From the NCBI RefSeq assembly GCF_001426245.1, contig NZ_LMCM01000010.1, positions 1-64,000 of the forward strand: a stretch of DNA of 64,000 nucleotides, read 5' to 3'. Every line of letters starts with the position of its first letter. Position 1 is the stretch's first letter. This document shows positions 15,769 through 24,088 of the stretch, piece after piece. The DNA is from Phycicoccus sp. Root101 (GTDB taxonomy: Bacteria > Actinomycetota > Actinomycetes > Actinomycetales > Dermatophilaceae). A program made the translations under genes and the position numbers. A model generated the notes under the pieces. It had not been told where the DNA came from. It searched no databases and saw only the letters and a list, made by a program, of their open reading frames with translations.

Positions 15769-17298
15769 ATGGGGAACTCGGTGCGCGCGCGGGCGGGTGC
15801 TGCCGCTGTCGCCCTGTCCTTCGCCCTGCTGCTCCTCGTGGGGGTCGCCGGCCCCAATGCGGCCAAGCCCGGCCTCGGACCCCGGGGGTGGGCGCCGGGT
15901 GACCTGGCGTGGGCCCCGTCACCGGCGCTGGTCACCGCCCTGCTGTGGACGGCATACCTGCTCGGTGGTGGCGGGGTCGCGCTCCGGCTGGTGACCGCCG
16001 GCCGGACCGCCGCAGCGCGGGCGGCCACCCACGCCGGGGACCACGCCGGGGACCGCGCGGGGACCCTCGGCGGGGCCCTCGCCGCACAGGCAGCCGCCCG
16101 GTGGCCGGGCTGGCGCTGGCCCCTGCTGCTGGCTGTCGGTGCCCTGCTGACCGGCCCCTTCGGGTCGGCCGACCACACGAACTACGCCGCGTACGGGCGG
16201 ATCGCGGCCCAGGGCGGCGACCCCTACCTCACCGCCCCGGACGCCTGGCCCGGCTCCGACCCCGTGACCAGCGCGGTCGAACCGCCGTGGAGGGGGACGG
16301 TGAGCATCTACGGCCCGTTCGCGACCGCGCTGCAGGCGCTCGCCTCCCTGGTCGGCGGGGCCAACCTGCGCCAGACGGTGTGGGTGTGGCAGCTGCTGGT
16401 CGTCGTCGCGTGGCTGCTCGTGCGCTGGCTGCTGCTGCGGGCCGGTGCGGCGCAGCAGCGCGTCGACACGCTGTGGACGTTCAACCCCCTCGTCTTCGGC
16501 ATCGGCGTCCTCGGCGCCCACGTCGACCTGCTGGCGGCAGCGCTGGCGCTGGCTGCGATCGTGCTCGCAGCGCGGAACCCGTGGCTGGGTGGGCTGGTCG
16601 GCGGCCTCGCGGTCTCGACGAAGGTGACGTTCGGCATCGCGGGGGTGGCGCTGCTGGTCGCGTGGTGGGGCCACGAGCGGAGCGGGTTCGCCCGCAGGGC
16701 CGTCGCCCTCGTGGTGGGTGCGGTGGTCGTCGTCGTGCCGCTGCACCTGTGGGCCGGGCCGCACGTGTTCGACCAGCTCGACCGGGCCCGGCGGTCCATC
16801 TCGCTCGCGACGCCGTGGCGGCTGGTGTTCGAGTGGCTCGCCGGAGGGCCGATGGCCGCGAGCACCGCCCGAGACCTGGTGTCGGTGGCCTCGGTGGTGC
16901 TCGCCGTGGTCTTCGTCGTCCTGCTCGCGCGGCTGACCCGCGGCCTCGCGCCCGACACCGCCACCGGGACGGCCGCGCGCTGGGTCGTCGTCCTCAGCGC
17001 CGCCTACACGCTGGCCGCGCCCTACTCGCTCCCCTGGTACGACCTGTTGGCCTGGGTCGCCCTCCCCGTGCTGGCACCGGGTGTCGTCGACCTGCTGCTG
17101 CTCGGCCGGCTCACGGCGATGGCCGTCGCCTACGTCCCCGGACGCGTGGTCGGGATGACGCGGACCGTCCAGGACCTCACCCTCGGGGTCCGTCGACGAG
17201 TGGTGCCGTACGCCGTGCTGGCCGTGTGGGGGTGGCTCACCCTCGCCGCGACGCGCGCGTCTTCGCGAGCGAGCGCGCCTCGTCCTCCAGCACCCTGA
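15769..17298 (+). CDS. MptA/MptB-like alpha-1,6-mannopyranosyltransferase
   Basis: Polytopic GT-C enzyme of 509 residues with about twelve hydrophobic segments. It would use polyprenyl-phosphate-mannose on the outer membrane face to extend lipomannan-type alpha-1,6 chains. The first loop after helix 3 carries FGSADHTNYAAYGRIAAQGGDPY, where the acidic catalytic residue of GT-C enzymes sits; TLWTFNPLVFGIGVLGAHVDLLAA is another family phrase. Its last 21 codons overlap, in convergent orientation, the end of the 735-residue membrane protein gene by 62 bp, and both frames look genuine. Confidence 0.83.
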   Translation: MGNSVRARAGAAAVALSFALLLLVGVAGPNAAKPGLGPRGWAPGDLAWAPSPALVTALLWTAYLLGGGGVALRLVTAGRTAAARAATHAGDHAGDRAGTLGGALAAQAAARWPGWRWPLLLAVGALLTGPFGSADHTNYAAYGRIAAQGGDPYLTAPDAWPGSDPVTSAVEPPWRGTVSIYGPFATALQALASLVGGANLRQTVWVWQLLVVVAWLLVRWLLLRAGAAQQRVDTLWTFNPLVFGIGVLGAHVDLLAAALALAAIVLAARNPWLGGLVGGLAVSTKVTFGIAGVALLVAWWGHERSGFARRAVALVVGAVVVVVPLHLWAGPHVFDQLDRARRSISLATPWRLVFEWLAGGPMAASTARDLVSVASVVLAVVFVVLLARLTRGLAPDTATGTAARWVVVLSAAYTLAAPYSLPWYDLLAWVALPVLAPGVVDLLLLGRLTAMAVAYVPGRVVGMTRTVQDLTLGVRRRVVPYAVLAVWGWLTLAATRASSRASAPRPPAP

Positions 17299-19444
17299 CG
17301 CTGACCGCGATGATCAGGGGGACGGCGATGATCGCGCCGTTGGCCGGGATGGCCACGCCCGAGTCGTTGATCGCGAACCCGATCGTGAGCATGACGAGCA
17401 GTGCGATCAGCCCCGGACGCAGGGTGGGGCACGCCTCGTACGACCGCTCCAGGGCCCGCGAGCCCCACGAGGTGGGCCGGGCGAGGATGTAGATGACGAA
17501 GACGAGCGCGATGGGGACCAGCAGCGCCAGGCGGTAGTTGCCGAACAGGATCGAGATGTTCTGCTCGAGCTTGCGGCTGACGATGTCCCACGCGCCACCG
17601 GTGAACAGGGTGTCGAAGAAGCGGCCGAGGTGGGACTGGTTCTCCACCGCCCGCAGCGAGTCGATGAACCCGACGAGCAGGAACAGGCCGACGGTGACCC
17701 CACCGATGAGGGCGCCGCGCCGCCAGGTCATCCGGATGCCGAGGATCGCGAGGACGAGGTAGGCGAGGCCGGGCAGGAGGGCGGGTGGTCCGCCGCCGTC
17801 CGCACCCCACCCGGGGTAGCCGTCGACGACGACCGCGGCCAGGCCGATGACGAGGGTGGCCAGGGCGGCGCGTCGCTGCTCCCCGCGCTTGACGTAGTAG
17901 CTGGAGACCGCGATGCACAGCAGGAGCGCGGAGGTCGCGAAGAGCGCGAACGTCACGTTCCCCATGCCGTAGAACCGGCCGCCCACCACGGGCTGCAGGC
18001 CCATGAGCGAGGAGATCTGCAGGCGGCCACCGAGCATGACGTCGCCGCCCAGGACGAGCATCGTCGCCAGGGACACGACGGCCAGGGGGCCGGTCAGGCG
18101 CCGCCCCCACGGCCCGAGGAACGCGATCGCCGAGATGATCGCGACGAAGAGCCCGACCGAGGCGACGATCGCCAGCAGCGGCACGGGGAAGCGCCACCAC
18201 GGGATGAGGTTGGCGAGGAAGGTCGAGGCCGGCACGGTCGACGCGACGATGGCGACCCGCCGGGTGATCCGCAGCAGGCGCAGGCGCAGCGCGGTCGAGC
18301 CGAAGTCGCGGCGCCACACGATGGCAGTGAGCAGGTAGATCGCGAGCTGCGTGTAGACGACCCCGTTGAAGAAGGTCGGCACCAGCGGGTGCACCTCGTG
18401 GCTCGCCTCGTCGAAGTCGACCAGCGCCCGCAGCCGGTCCCGCGCTGCCTCGGCGGAGTTCGCGCCGGCCGAGCCGCGGGTCAGGGTGGCCCCGCCGAGC
18501 GAGCCGGGCACCGGGACCGCGGCGGCGCTGAGCAGCGTCACGGTGAGGTCGGCCGACTGCACGAGGCCCGGCTGGCGGGTCGACTTCGAGGTGAGGGTGC
18601 CGGGTCCGTAGCTGGGGCCCTTGGCGGCGATGAGGCGCAGGCGCTCGCTCGACCCGGCGTCGGAGAGGCTGGCGACGATGACGTCCGACCCGCTCGGTGC
18701 CGCCTGCAGGACCTCGCCGATGCGGGTGTCGATGGCGCCGGCCTGCCGGGCGCGGTCGCCGGCCCCCTGCGGCGCGGCCTCACCCTTCGGCAGGTCCGAG
18801 GGGTCGCGCAGCGCGCCCACGTCGACGAGCGTCACCCGGCACGCGGACAGCAGCCCGGTGAGCTTCCCCGCGTCGTAGTCGGCGTAGCGCGGCACCGCGC
18901 CGGAGGAGTAGGCCGCGCCCACCCCGGCACCGGGCCCGACCGCCTGGACGCACTGCTTGTTGGAGGCGAGGGTCTCGCCGAGGGTGCCCAGCGTCGAGTC
19001 GAACTTCTTGTCGGTCGCCGACTTCACGTAGCCGTTCCAGCCGGGCACGACCCCGCTGTCGACGGTCGGCACGGGCGGGCACGGGTCGGTGGTGCTGCGG
19101 GCGCCGTTCTTGCCCGGCCCGTCGGCTGCGGCACGGTTGCCCGCCGAAAGGCTCAGCCAGCCGTCGATCGGGCAGGTGTTGGTGAACACCGAGCGCACCG
19201 AGATCGCTGCCGTCGAGCCGTCCCGCAGCAGCGACCACAGGGCGGGGGTGGACTTCTCGCTGACGTCGCTCCACGTGAGGCCGCCGGTGCCGACGAGGAT
19301 GACGGGCTTCGCCGCGGGGAGCGGTGCCGCCGCCGAGAATGACGGGGCTGTGGTGCCGGCGGCGCTGCTGGTGGCGACGGGGACGAGCACGGCCGACACG
19401 GTGGCGAGCAGGCCGACGAGGCAGAGCAGGGCGCGGCGGGTCAC
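17237..19444 (-). CDS. large membrane protein with exported alkaline-phosphatase-like N-terminal domain
   Basis: Protein of 735 residues of a conserved actinobacterial type without an assigned role. A signal peptide (residues 1-28, ending around SSAAG) leads to an extracytoplasmic domain of about 330 residues whose order (VILVGTGGLTW, STPALWSLLRDG, DVIVASLSDAG, LTVTLLSAAAVPVPG) resembles a degenerate alkaline-phosphatase/sulfatase fold, but a metal site is not clear. From residue 365 on there are about ten membrane helices. GTG 19444 has TAGCCT 6 nt upstream. It is divergent from a GT87 gene and convergent with the MptA/B-like gene, so a role in envelope glycan assembly is inferred. Confidence 0.78.
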   Translation of the reverse strand: MTRRALLCLVGLLATVSAVLVPVATSSAAGTTAPSFSAAAPLPAAKPVILVGTGGLTWSDVSEKSTPALWSLLRDGSTAAISVRSVFTNTCPIDGWLSLSAGNRAAADGPGKNGARSTTDPCPPVPTVDSGVVPGWNGYVKSATDKKFDSTLGTLGETLASNKQCVQAVGPGAGVGAAYSSGAVPRYADYDAGKLTGLLSACRVTLVDVGALRDPSDLPKGEAAPQGAGDRARQAGAIDTRIGEVLQAAPSGSDVIVASLSDAGSSERLRLIAAKGPSYGPGTLTSKSTRQPGLVQSADLTVTLLSAAAVPVPGSLGGATLTRGSAGANSAEAARDRLRALVDFDEASHEVHPLVPTFFNGVVYTQLAIYLLTAIVWRRDFGSTALRLRLLRITRRVAIVASTVPASTFLANLIPWWRFPVPLLAIVASVGLFVAIISAIAFLGPWGRRLTGPLAVVSLATMLVLGGDVMLGGRLQISSLMGLQPVVGGRFYGMGNVTFALFATSALLLCIAVSSYYVKRGEQRRAALATLVIGLAAVVVDGYPGWGADGGGPPALLPGLAYLVLAILGIRMTWRRGALIGGVTVGLFLLVGFIDSLRAVENQSHLGRFFDTLFTGGAWDIVSRKLEQNISILFGNYRLALLVPIALVFVIYILARPTSWGSRALERSYEACPTLRPGLIALLVMLTIGFAINDSGVAIPANGAIIAVPLIIAVSVRVLEDEARSLAKTRASRRG

Positions 19445-19450
19445 CGGTAC

Positions 19451-19456
19451 AGGCTA
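19451..19456 (-). promoter_or_regulatory. leaderless-type -10 box (TAGCCT on minus strand)
   Basis: Reads TAGCCT on the minus strand, 6 nt before GTG 19444. The divergent gene at 19486 has AAGAAT (19474-19479) in the same position, so the two promoters share a 41-bp gap. Confidence 0.5.
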
Positions 19457-19485
19457 CGGGTCGACACACGCGCAAGAATGGGGGC

Positions 19486-20967
19486 GTGACCACGACGACC
19501 CGCCCTGCGGCACCTCCCGGCAGCCGCGACGTGCGGTGGTGGTCGTCGTTGGCCCGTGCCGCCGGACGCCTCGGCTCCGCCGTCGCGGGCCCCGCGTCGC
19601 GCGCCGCCGCCCGGTATGCCGCGTGGTCGCCTGCCGTCCGCTGGTCAGTCGCCACCCTGGTGATCGCCCTGGCCGCCTCGATCCCGGTGCTGCGGTACCT
19701 CGTCTTCTGGCCGATGGACCAGTGGCAGGTCGACGTCGAGGTGTACCGCGAGGCCGGGGTGTCGATCCTCACCGGTCGGCCGGTCTACTCGGCGATGACC
19801 GAGGCGCCCCAGCTCCTGCCGTTCACCTACCCGCCGTTCGCGGCGATCATCGCGATCCCGTTGGCACTGCTGCCCTTCGGGGTGATCGGGTGGCTGTGGA
19901 CCATCGCCCAGGTCGCGGCGACGACCGCCATCGTCTGGTACGCCGGGTGGCGCCTGATCCACCGCACCGGCTCCCTCGCCCCCCTCACCCTGGCGCTGCT
20001 CACGGCGCCGATGCTGTGGCTGCACCCGGTGTCCGACGGCCTGCGCTTCGGGCAGGTCAACGCGTTCATGGTCCTGGCGTGCCTGATGGACCTGCGCCGG
20101 CCGCGCCCGGGGGTGCTGCGCCGCATACCGCCGGGGGTCCTCGTCGGGCTCGCCATGTCGATCAAGCTCACCCCGGGCGTGTTCGTCGTGCACTACCTGG
20201 TCAACCGGCGCTGGAAGGAGGCCGCGACCGCGGTCGGCACCGCCGTCGCGGTGACCGTCGGGTCGTGGCTGCTGCTGCCCGAGGCGTCCTTCGCGTTCTG
20301 GGGAGGCGCACTGCAGGACCCGGCCCGGCTCGGCCCCAACGCCGGCACGTCCAACCAGAGCATCCGTGGGTTCCTCCTGCGGGTCGGGCCCGACGGCCTC
20401 GCCGGCAACGTCCTGTGGCTCGTCCTCGTCGCGGTCGTCGGGGTCATCGGCTACTCGCTGGCCCGCCGGGCGTACCGCGCGGGCGACTCGATCAGCGAGG
20501 TGGCCGCCGTCGGGCTGATGGCCGTGCTGCTCTCGCCCGTGGCCTGGATCCACCACCTGCACTGGATGGTCGTCGTCGTGTTCGCCGTCCTCGGTGCCGA
20601 CCCGCTGCGCGACCGCCGACGGGTCTGGGCGGCGGCCGCGATCACCGGGTTCTTCCTCTGCCGGATGCCGTGGTGGGGGATCTCCTGGCTCAACCAGCGC
20701 AGCTGGCCGCAGTGGCCCGGCCGGATCCTGCAGAACGCCGACACGTTCGGGTCGCTGCTCGCCCTCGGCCTGCTCTGGTGGGCCCTGCACCTTCCGGCAG
20801 CAGCCCGTCGCTCCGACGCTGACGTGGGTGCCGGCGGGGCCTCTGAGGTGGGCACCGACGGCGCTGACGGCGCTGACGGTGCGGACCCGGGTCTCTACGG
20901 CGCCGACCTGGGCGCGGCCGGCGCCGGCTCACCGGCCAGCGACCGCTCGGCGGTGGACGCACGATGA
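19486..20967 (+). CDS. GT87/DUF2029 family polyprenol-phosphate mannosyltransferase
   Basis: Polytopic glycosyltransferase of 493 residues with about nine to ten helices, related to PimE and other alpha-1,2-mannosyltransferases. The first extracellular loop holds MDQWQVDVEVYREAGVSILTGRPVY, with the catalytic aspartate region, and TYPPFAAIIAIPLALLP follows. A segment AMSIKLTPGVFVVHYLVNRRWK matches the family's central motif. The last 60 residues form a hydrophilic Gly/Ala/Asp tail with a GAD tripeptide repeated from about 20869. Its stop overlaps the ATG of the dehydrogenase gene (ATGA). Confidence 0.83.
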   Translation: MTTTTRPAAPPGSRDVRWWSSLARAAGRLGSAVAGPASRAAARYAAWSPAVRWSVATLVIALAASIPVLRYLVFWPMDQWQVDVEVYREAGVSILTGRPVYSAMTEAPQLLPFTYPPFAAIIAIPLALLPFGVIGWLWTIAQVAATTAIVWYAGWRLIHRTGSLAPLTLALLTAPMLWLHPVSDGLRFGQVNAFMVLACLMDLRRPRPGVLRRIPPGVLVGLAMSIKLTPGVFVVHYLVNRRWKEAATAVGTAVAVTVGSWLLLPEASFAFWGGALQDPARLGPNAGTSNQSIRGFLLRVGPDGLAGNVLWLVLVAVVGVIGYSLARRAYRAGDSISEVAAVGLMAVLLSPVAWIHHLHWMVVVVFAVLGADPLRDRRRVWAAAAITGFFLCRMPWWGISWLNQRSWPQWPGRILQNADTFGSLLALGLLWWALHLPAAARRSDADVGAGGASEVGTDGADGADGADPGLYGADLGAAGAGSPASDRSAVDAR

Positions 20968-21923
20968 GGGTCGCCGTGCTCGACGACTACCAGGCCGCCT
21001 TCGGCCAGCTGGAGGCAGCGCGCCGTCTCGCCGAGGCCGGCCACGAGGTCGTGACGTTCGCCGACTCGGTGTCGGGCCCGGCGTTGGCGGGACGGCTCAG
21101 CGGGTTCGACGCGGTCGTGCTGCTCCAGCAGCGCACGGCCCTGCCGCGTGAGGTCGTCGACCACCTCGACACCGTCCGCCTCGTCAGCCAGACCGGCCGC
21201 AACACCGGTCACCTCGACCTCGCCGCACTGGCCGAGCGGGGCATCACCGTGAGCGCCGGCGGTGCCGGGTCGGCGTCGACGACCGCCGAGCTGACCTGGG
21301 GCCTGATCCTCGCCTCGCTGCGCCACCTGCCCGCCGAGGTCGCCCGCCTCCGCGCCGGCCAGTGGCAGGGTTCGGTGGGCACCTCGGTCGCCGGGAAGAC
21401 CCTCGGCATCTACGGTCTCGGACGGATCGGCAGCCAGGTCGCCGTCGTCGGCAGCGCCTTCGGGATGCGGGTGCTCTGCTGGGGTCGAACGGGTTCGCAG
21501 GAGCGCGCGCGGGAGGCCGGGTTCGAGGTGGCAGGGAGCCGCGAGGAGTTCTTCTCGTCGGCCGACGTCCTGTCGCTGCACCTGCCCCTCAACGACGACA
21601 CCCGCGGCATCGTCACCGCTGCGGACCTCGCCCTGATGAAGCCGGGCGCCCTGCTGGTCAACACCTCGCGCGCCGGCCTGATGGAGCCGGGCGTCCTTGC
21701 TGCCGCCGTGTCCGCGGGACGCCCCGGCCGCGCCGCGGTGGACGTCTTCGAGGACGAACCCGTCCTCGACGCGTCCGACCCGCTGCTCGCCCTGCCCGCC
21801 GTGACGGCGACACCCCACCTCGGCTACGTCGAGTGGGACGTCCTCGACAGCCTCTACACCGCTGCCGTCGACCAGGTCCTCGCGTTCGCCGCCGGCGAAC
21901 CGATCAACCTCGTCACCCCCTGA
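20964..21923 (+). CDS. D-isomer-specific 2-hydroxyacid dehydrogenase
   Basis: NAD(P)-dependent dehydrogenase of 319 residues in the D-2-hydroxyacid family. The nucleotide-binding motif GIYGLGRIGSQVA lies near residue 150, followed by the catalytic arginine in NTSRAGLMEPG, the glutamate in DVFEDEPV and the histidine in TPHLGYVE. It is 4-bp coupled to the GT87 gene, which looks like a housekeeping arrangement rather than a pathway link. The substrate (glyoxylate, hydroxypyruvate, phosphoglycerate-like) is not decided by the sequence; it is too short for SerA and lacks an ACT domain. Confidence 0.9.
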   Translation: MRVAVLDDYQAAFGQLEAARRLAEAGHEVVTFADSVSGPALAGRLSGFDAVVLLQQRTALPREVVDHLDTVRLVSQTGRNTGHLDLAALAERGITVSAGGAGSASTTAELTWGLILASLRHLPAEVARLRAGQWQGSVGTSVAGKTLGIYGLGRIGSQVAVVGSAFGMRVLCWGRTGSQERAREAGFEVAGSREEFFSSADVLSLHLPLNDDTRGIVTAADLALMKPGALLVNTSRAGLMEPGVLAAAVSAGRPGRAAVDVFEDEPVLDASDPLLALPAVTATPHLGYVEWDVLDSLYTAAVDQVLAFAAGEPINLVTP

Positions 21924-21935
21924 CCCGGCCGGGCG

Positions 21936-22556
21936 TCAGCCGCCGAAGACGCCGGCGATCTCGAGGGCGGTGACGGCTGCGAGCAGGAGGCAGACCCCGC
22001 CACCGACGCGGCGGATCGTCGCGAGCTTCACCCGCGACAGCAGGACGCGACCGATGATCGTCGCCAGGCCGGAGATGGTGACCAGCGCGAGGAACGCACC
22101 CACGAACACCGAGATCGGGTCGTGGTAGCGCAGCACCAGGGTCGCCGTGAGGATCTGGGACAGGTCGCCCCACTCGGCGAGGAACAGCACCCCGAACGAC
22201 ACCCCGATGGCCTTGAGCCCGACCGCGGTGGCCGCGCCCTTGTGCGAGAACTCCTCCTCCGCCTCGGCCTCCTCCTCGTCGGCCTTGGACGCACCGCGCA
22301 GCAGCAGCACCCCGCCGATGAGGAACATCGCAGCAGCGAAGACCTCGACCGGGGTGCGTGGCAACCGGGCGAGCAGCCCACCCACCGAGACGGCCACGAG
22401 GGTCTGGACGAGGAACGCCAGCGACACCCCGATCCACACGAACAACGGCCGGAACCGGGTGGCCAGCACGAGGGTGGCGATGAAGGTCTTGTCGGGGAGC
22501 TCCACGAGGAAGATCGCGCCGAAGACGATGGCGGCGGTGACGAGGCTCAATTCCAT
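21936..22556 (-). CDS. TMEM165/GDT1 family cation transporter
   Basis: Membrane protein of 206 residues of the UPF0016/GDT1 family. The two signature motifs ExGD(K/R)(S/T) appear as ELPDKTFIAT near residue 20 and EWGDLSQILTA in the second half, forming the duplicated cation-binding core; six helices are predicted with a central acidic loop (EEEAEAEEEF). Relatives export manganese or exchange Ca/Mn with protons. Note that Gly of the first motif is Pro here. ATG 22556 faces the DUF4446 gene across 42 bp that contain a 6-bp dyad, a candidate operator. Confidence 0.88.
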   Translation of the reverse strand: MELSLVTAAIVFGAIFLVELPDKTFIATLVLATRFRPLFVWIGVSLAFLVQTLVAVSVGGLLARLPRTPVEVFAAAMFLIGGVLLLRGASKADEEEAEAEEEFSHKGAATAVGLKAIGVSFGVLFLAEWGDLSQILTATLVLRYHDPISVFVGAFLALVTISGLATIIGRVLLSRVKLATIRRVGGGVCLLLAAVTALEIAGVFGG

Positions 22557-22560
22557 ATCG

Positions 22561-22577
22561 CGTCGACTGTATCGACG
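22561..22577. promoter_or_regulatory. dyad in divergent intergenic region (possible operator)
   Basis: CGTCGA and TCGACG flank a 5-base spacer, 5 bp upstream of the GDT1 start and just upstream of the -10 box for DUF4446. The size and place suit a repressor site, but the words are GC-rich and could arise by chance. Confidence 0.3.
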
Positions 22578-22586
22578 TCGCGCCAA

Positions 22587-22592
22587 TACGCT
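22587..22592 (+). promoter_or_regulatory. leaderless-type -10 box (TACGCT)
   Basis: TACGCT ends 6 nt before GTG 22599 and helps to fix that start for the DUF4446 gene. Confidence 0.5.
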
Positions 22593-22598
22593 TCCGGG

Positions 22599-23012
22599 GT
22601 GTCCGACTCCGCCCTGACCCTCGTCGCGCTGGTCGTCGCGGTGCTCGCCCTGGCCGTCGCCGCGCTCGCCGTCGCGCAGGCCGGTCGGGCCCGTGCCCAG
22701 GTCCGGGTCCTCGAGACCCAGCGACCCGTCGGTGCCGGCGACCTCGCGGCCCTGCGGGCCGACATCGCCCAGGCGCTGCGCCACGTGGCGGTGGTGCGCT
22801 ACGACGCCTTCGGCGACATGGGCGGACGGCTGTCCTTCAGTGCGGCCGTGGTCGACGACCGCGGCGACGGCCTCGTCTTCTCCGCCATCCACGCACGCGG
22901 CGAGTCCCGCACCTACGCCAAGGGTGTCGTCGGTGGAGGCTCGGACGCGACCCTGACGCCCGAGGAGCAGCAGGCGCTCGCCGCTGCCCGCACCGGATCC
23001 CAGAAGGCCTGA
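22599..23012 (+). CDS. DUF4446 family protein
   Basis: Protein of 137 residues with one N-terminal membrane helix (about residues 5-26) and a short coiled region before a beta-rich cytoplasmic domain: RYDAFGDMGGRLSFSAAVVDDRGDGLVFSAIHARGESRTYAKGV. This is the DUF4446 pattern; the function is unknown. GTG 22599 is supported by TACGCT 6 nt before it. pheA starts 2 bp after its stop, and this pairing is common in actinobacteria as far as I recall. Confidence 0.85.
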   Translation: MSDSALTLVALVVAVLALAVAALAVAQAGRARAQVRVLETQRPVGAGDLAALRADIAQALRHVAVVRYDAFGDMGGRLSFSAAVVDDRGDGLVFSAIHARGESRTYAKGVVGGGSDATLTPEEQQALAAARTGSQKA

Positions 23013-23014
23013 CG

Positions 23015-23965
23015 ATGACCGAGACGACCGACGCCGGCTCCCGCACCTACGCCTACCTCGGGCCCGAGGGCACTTTCACCCAGATGGCCCTCGCCGCCTG
23101 GGCCCCGTCCGCAGGCGCGCAGCACCGCCCGTGCGGCTCGGTCGACGCAGCCCTCGCCCTGCTGCGGGCCGGGGAGGTCGACGGCGCGATGGTGCCGATC
23201 GAGAACTCCGTCGAGGGCGGTGTCAGTGCCACGCTCGACGCCCTCGCCAGCGGCGACCCGCTCGTGGTGGTCGCCGAGGTGCTCGTCCCCATCACCTTCG
23301 TGCTCGCCGCCCGCCCCGGTATGGCGCTCGCCGACGTCCGTGCGGTCGGCACCCACTCGCACGCCTGGGCGCAGGTCCGCGGCTGGATGGACGCGAACCT
23401 CCCCGACGCGACCTACGTCCCCACGCTGTCGACCGCCGCCGCGGCGGCGGGGCTGGTCGGGACCGCCGGCGAGCAGGCGGCATACCAGGCGGCGGTCTGC
23501 GCGCCGGTGGCGGCGAGCAACCACGGGTTGGAGGTCCTGGCCGAGGACATCGGTGACAACGCGGCGGCGGTGACGCGGTTCGTCCTCGTCGCGCGGCCGG
23601 GCGACCTCCCCGAACGCACCGGAGCCGACAAGACGACGCTGGTGCTGTTCCAGCGCGACGACCACGCCGGTGGCCTGCTCGAGCTGCTGGAGCAGTTCGC
23701 CGTGCGTGGGATCAACATGTCGCGCCTGGAGTCACGCCCCACGAAGGCGTCGATGGGCAGCTACTGCTTCTCCATCGACATCGAGGGCCACGTCCTCGAC
23801 GAACGCGTCGGCGAGGCGCTGCTGGGGCTGAAGCGGGTCTGCGCGGAGGTGCGGTTCCTCGGCAGCTACCCGGCGGCCCACGGCACGGCGGTGCGCGTCA
23901 CGCCGCACACGACCGACGAGGCGTTCGGCGAGGCCCGCACCTGGCTCCACTCCCTGCGCGCCTGA
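23015..23965 (+). CDS. pheA: prephenate dehydratase
   Basis: Monofunctional prephenate dehydratase of 316 residues that converts prephenate to phenylpyruvate in phenylalanine synthesis. The catalytic triad motif T187-R188-F189 is present, as is the N-terminal YLGPEGTFTQMA and the PIENSVEGGV segment. The C-terminal ACT domain carries the phenylalanine-binding ESRP motif at 239-242 and a GALV-like equivalent, so feedback inhibition by phenylalanine is expected. The gene is co-transcribed with DUF4446 and ends before a long inverted repeat that separates it from the convergent zwf gene. Confidence 0.96.
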   Translation: MTETTDAGSRTYAYLGPEGTFTQMALAAWAPSAGAQHRPCGSVDAALALLRAGEVDGAMVPIENSVEGGVSATLDALASGDPLVVVAEVLVPITFVLAARPGMALADVRAVGTHSHAWAQVRGWMDANLPDATYVPTLSTAAAAAGLVGTAGEQAAYQAAVCAPVAASNHGLEVLAEDIGDNAAAVTRFVLVARPGDLPERTGADKTTLVLFQRDDHAGGLLELLEQFAVRGINMSRLESRPTKASMGSYCFSIDIEGHVLDERVGEALLGLKRVCAEVRFLGSYPAAHGTAVRVTPHTTDEAFGEARTWLHSLRA

Positions 23966-23991
23966 GCGCGCCACCCCGCCCCCACCCCATC

Positions 23992-24062
23992 CGCAAAGCG
24001 GGTGTCCTTCGGGAAACCCGGCACAAATAAGTCCCGTGTTGCACAACGACACCCGCTTTGCG
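23992..24062. repeat. 71-bp element with 15-bp perfect terminal inverted repeats
   Basis: Bases 23992-24006 pair perfectly with 24048-24062 around a 41-base centre. The centre is notably AT-richer (CACAAATAAGT) and has a smaller CGGGA/TCCCG dyad. It fills the gap between convergent pheA and zwf, so it may serve as a bidirectional terminator. Its composite layout is also like a small dispersed intergenic repeat; other copies would have to be sought outside this window, as I found none inside. Confidence 0.7.
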
Positions 24063-24088
24063 CGAGTAAGCGCGAGCCGGGGGTGCGG

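Noticed and set aside
20866-20890. GAD tripeptide repeats at the end of the GT87 gene
   Set aside because: A low-complexity tail of a membrane enzyme; short and ordinary for GC-rich genes.
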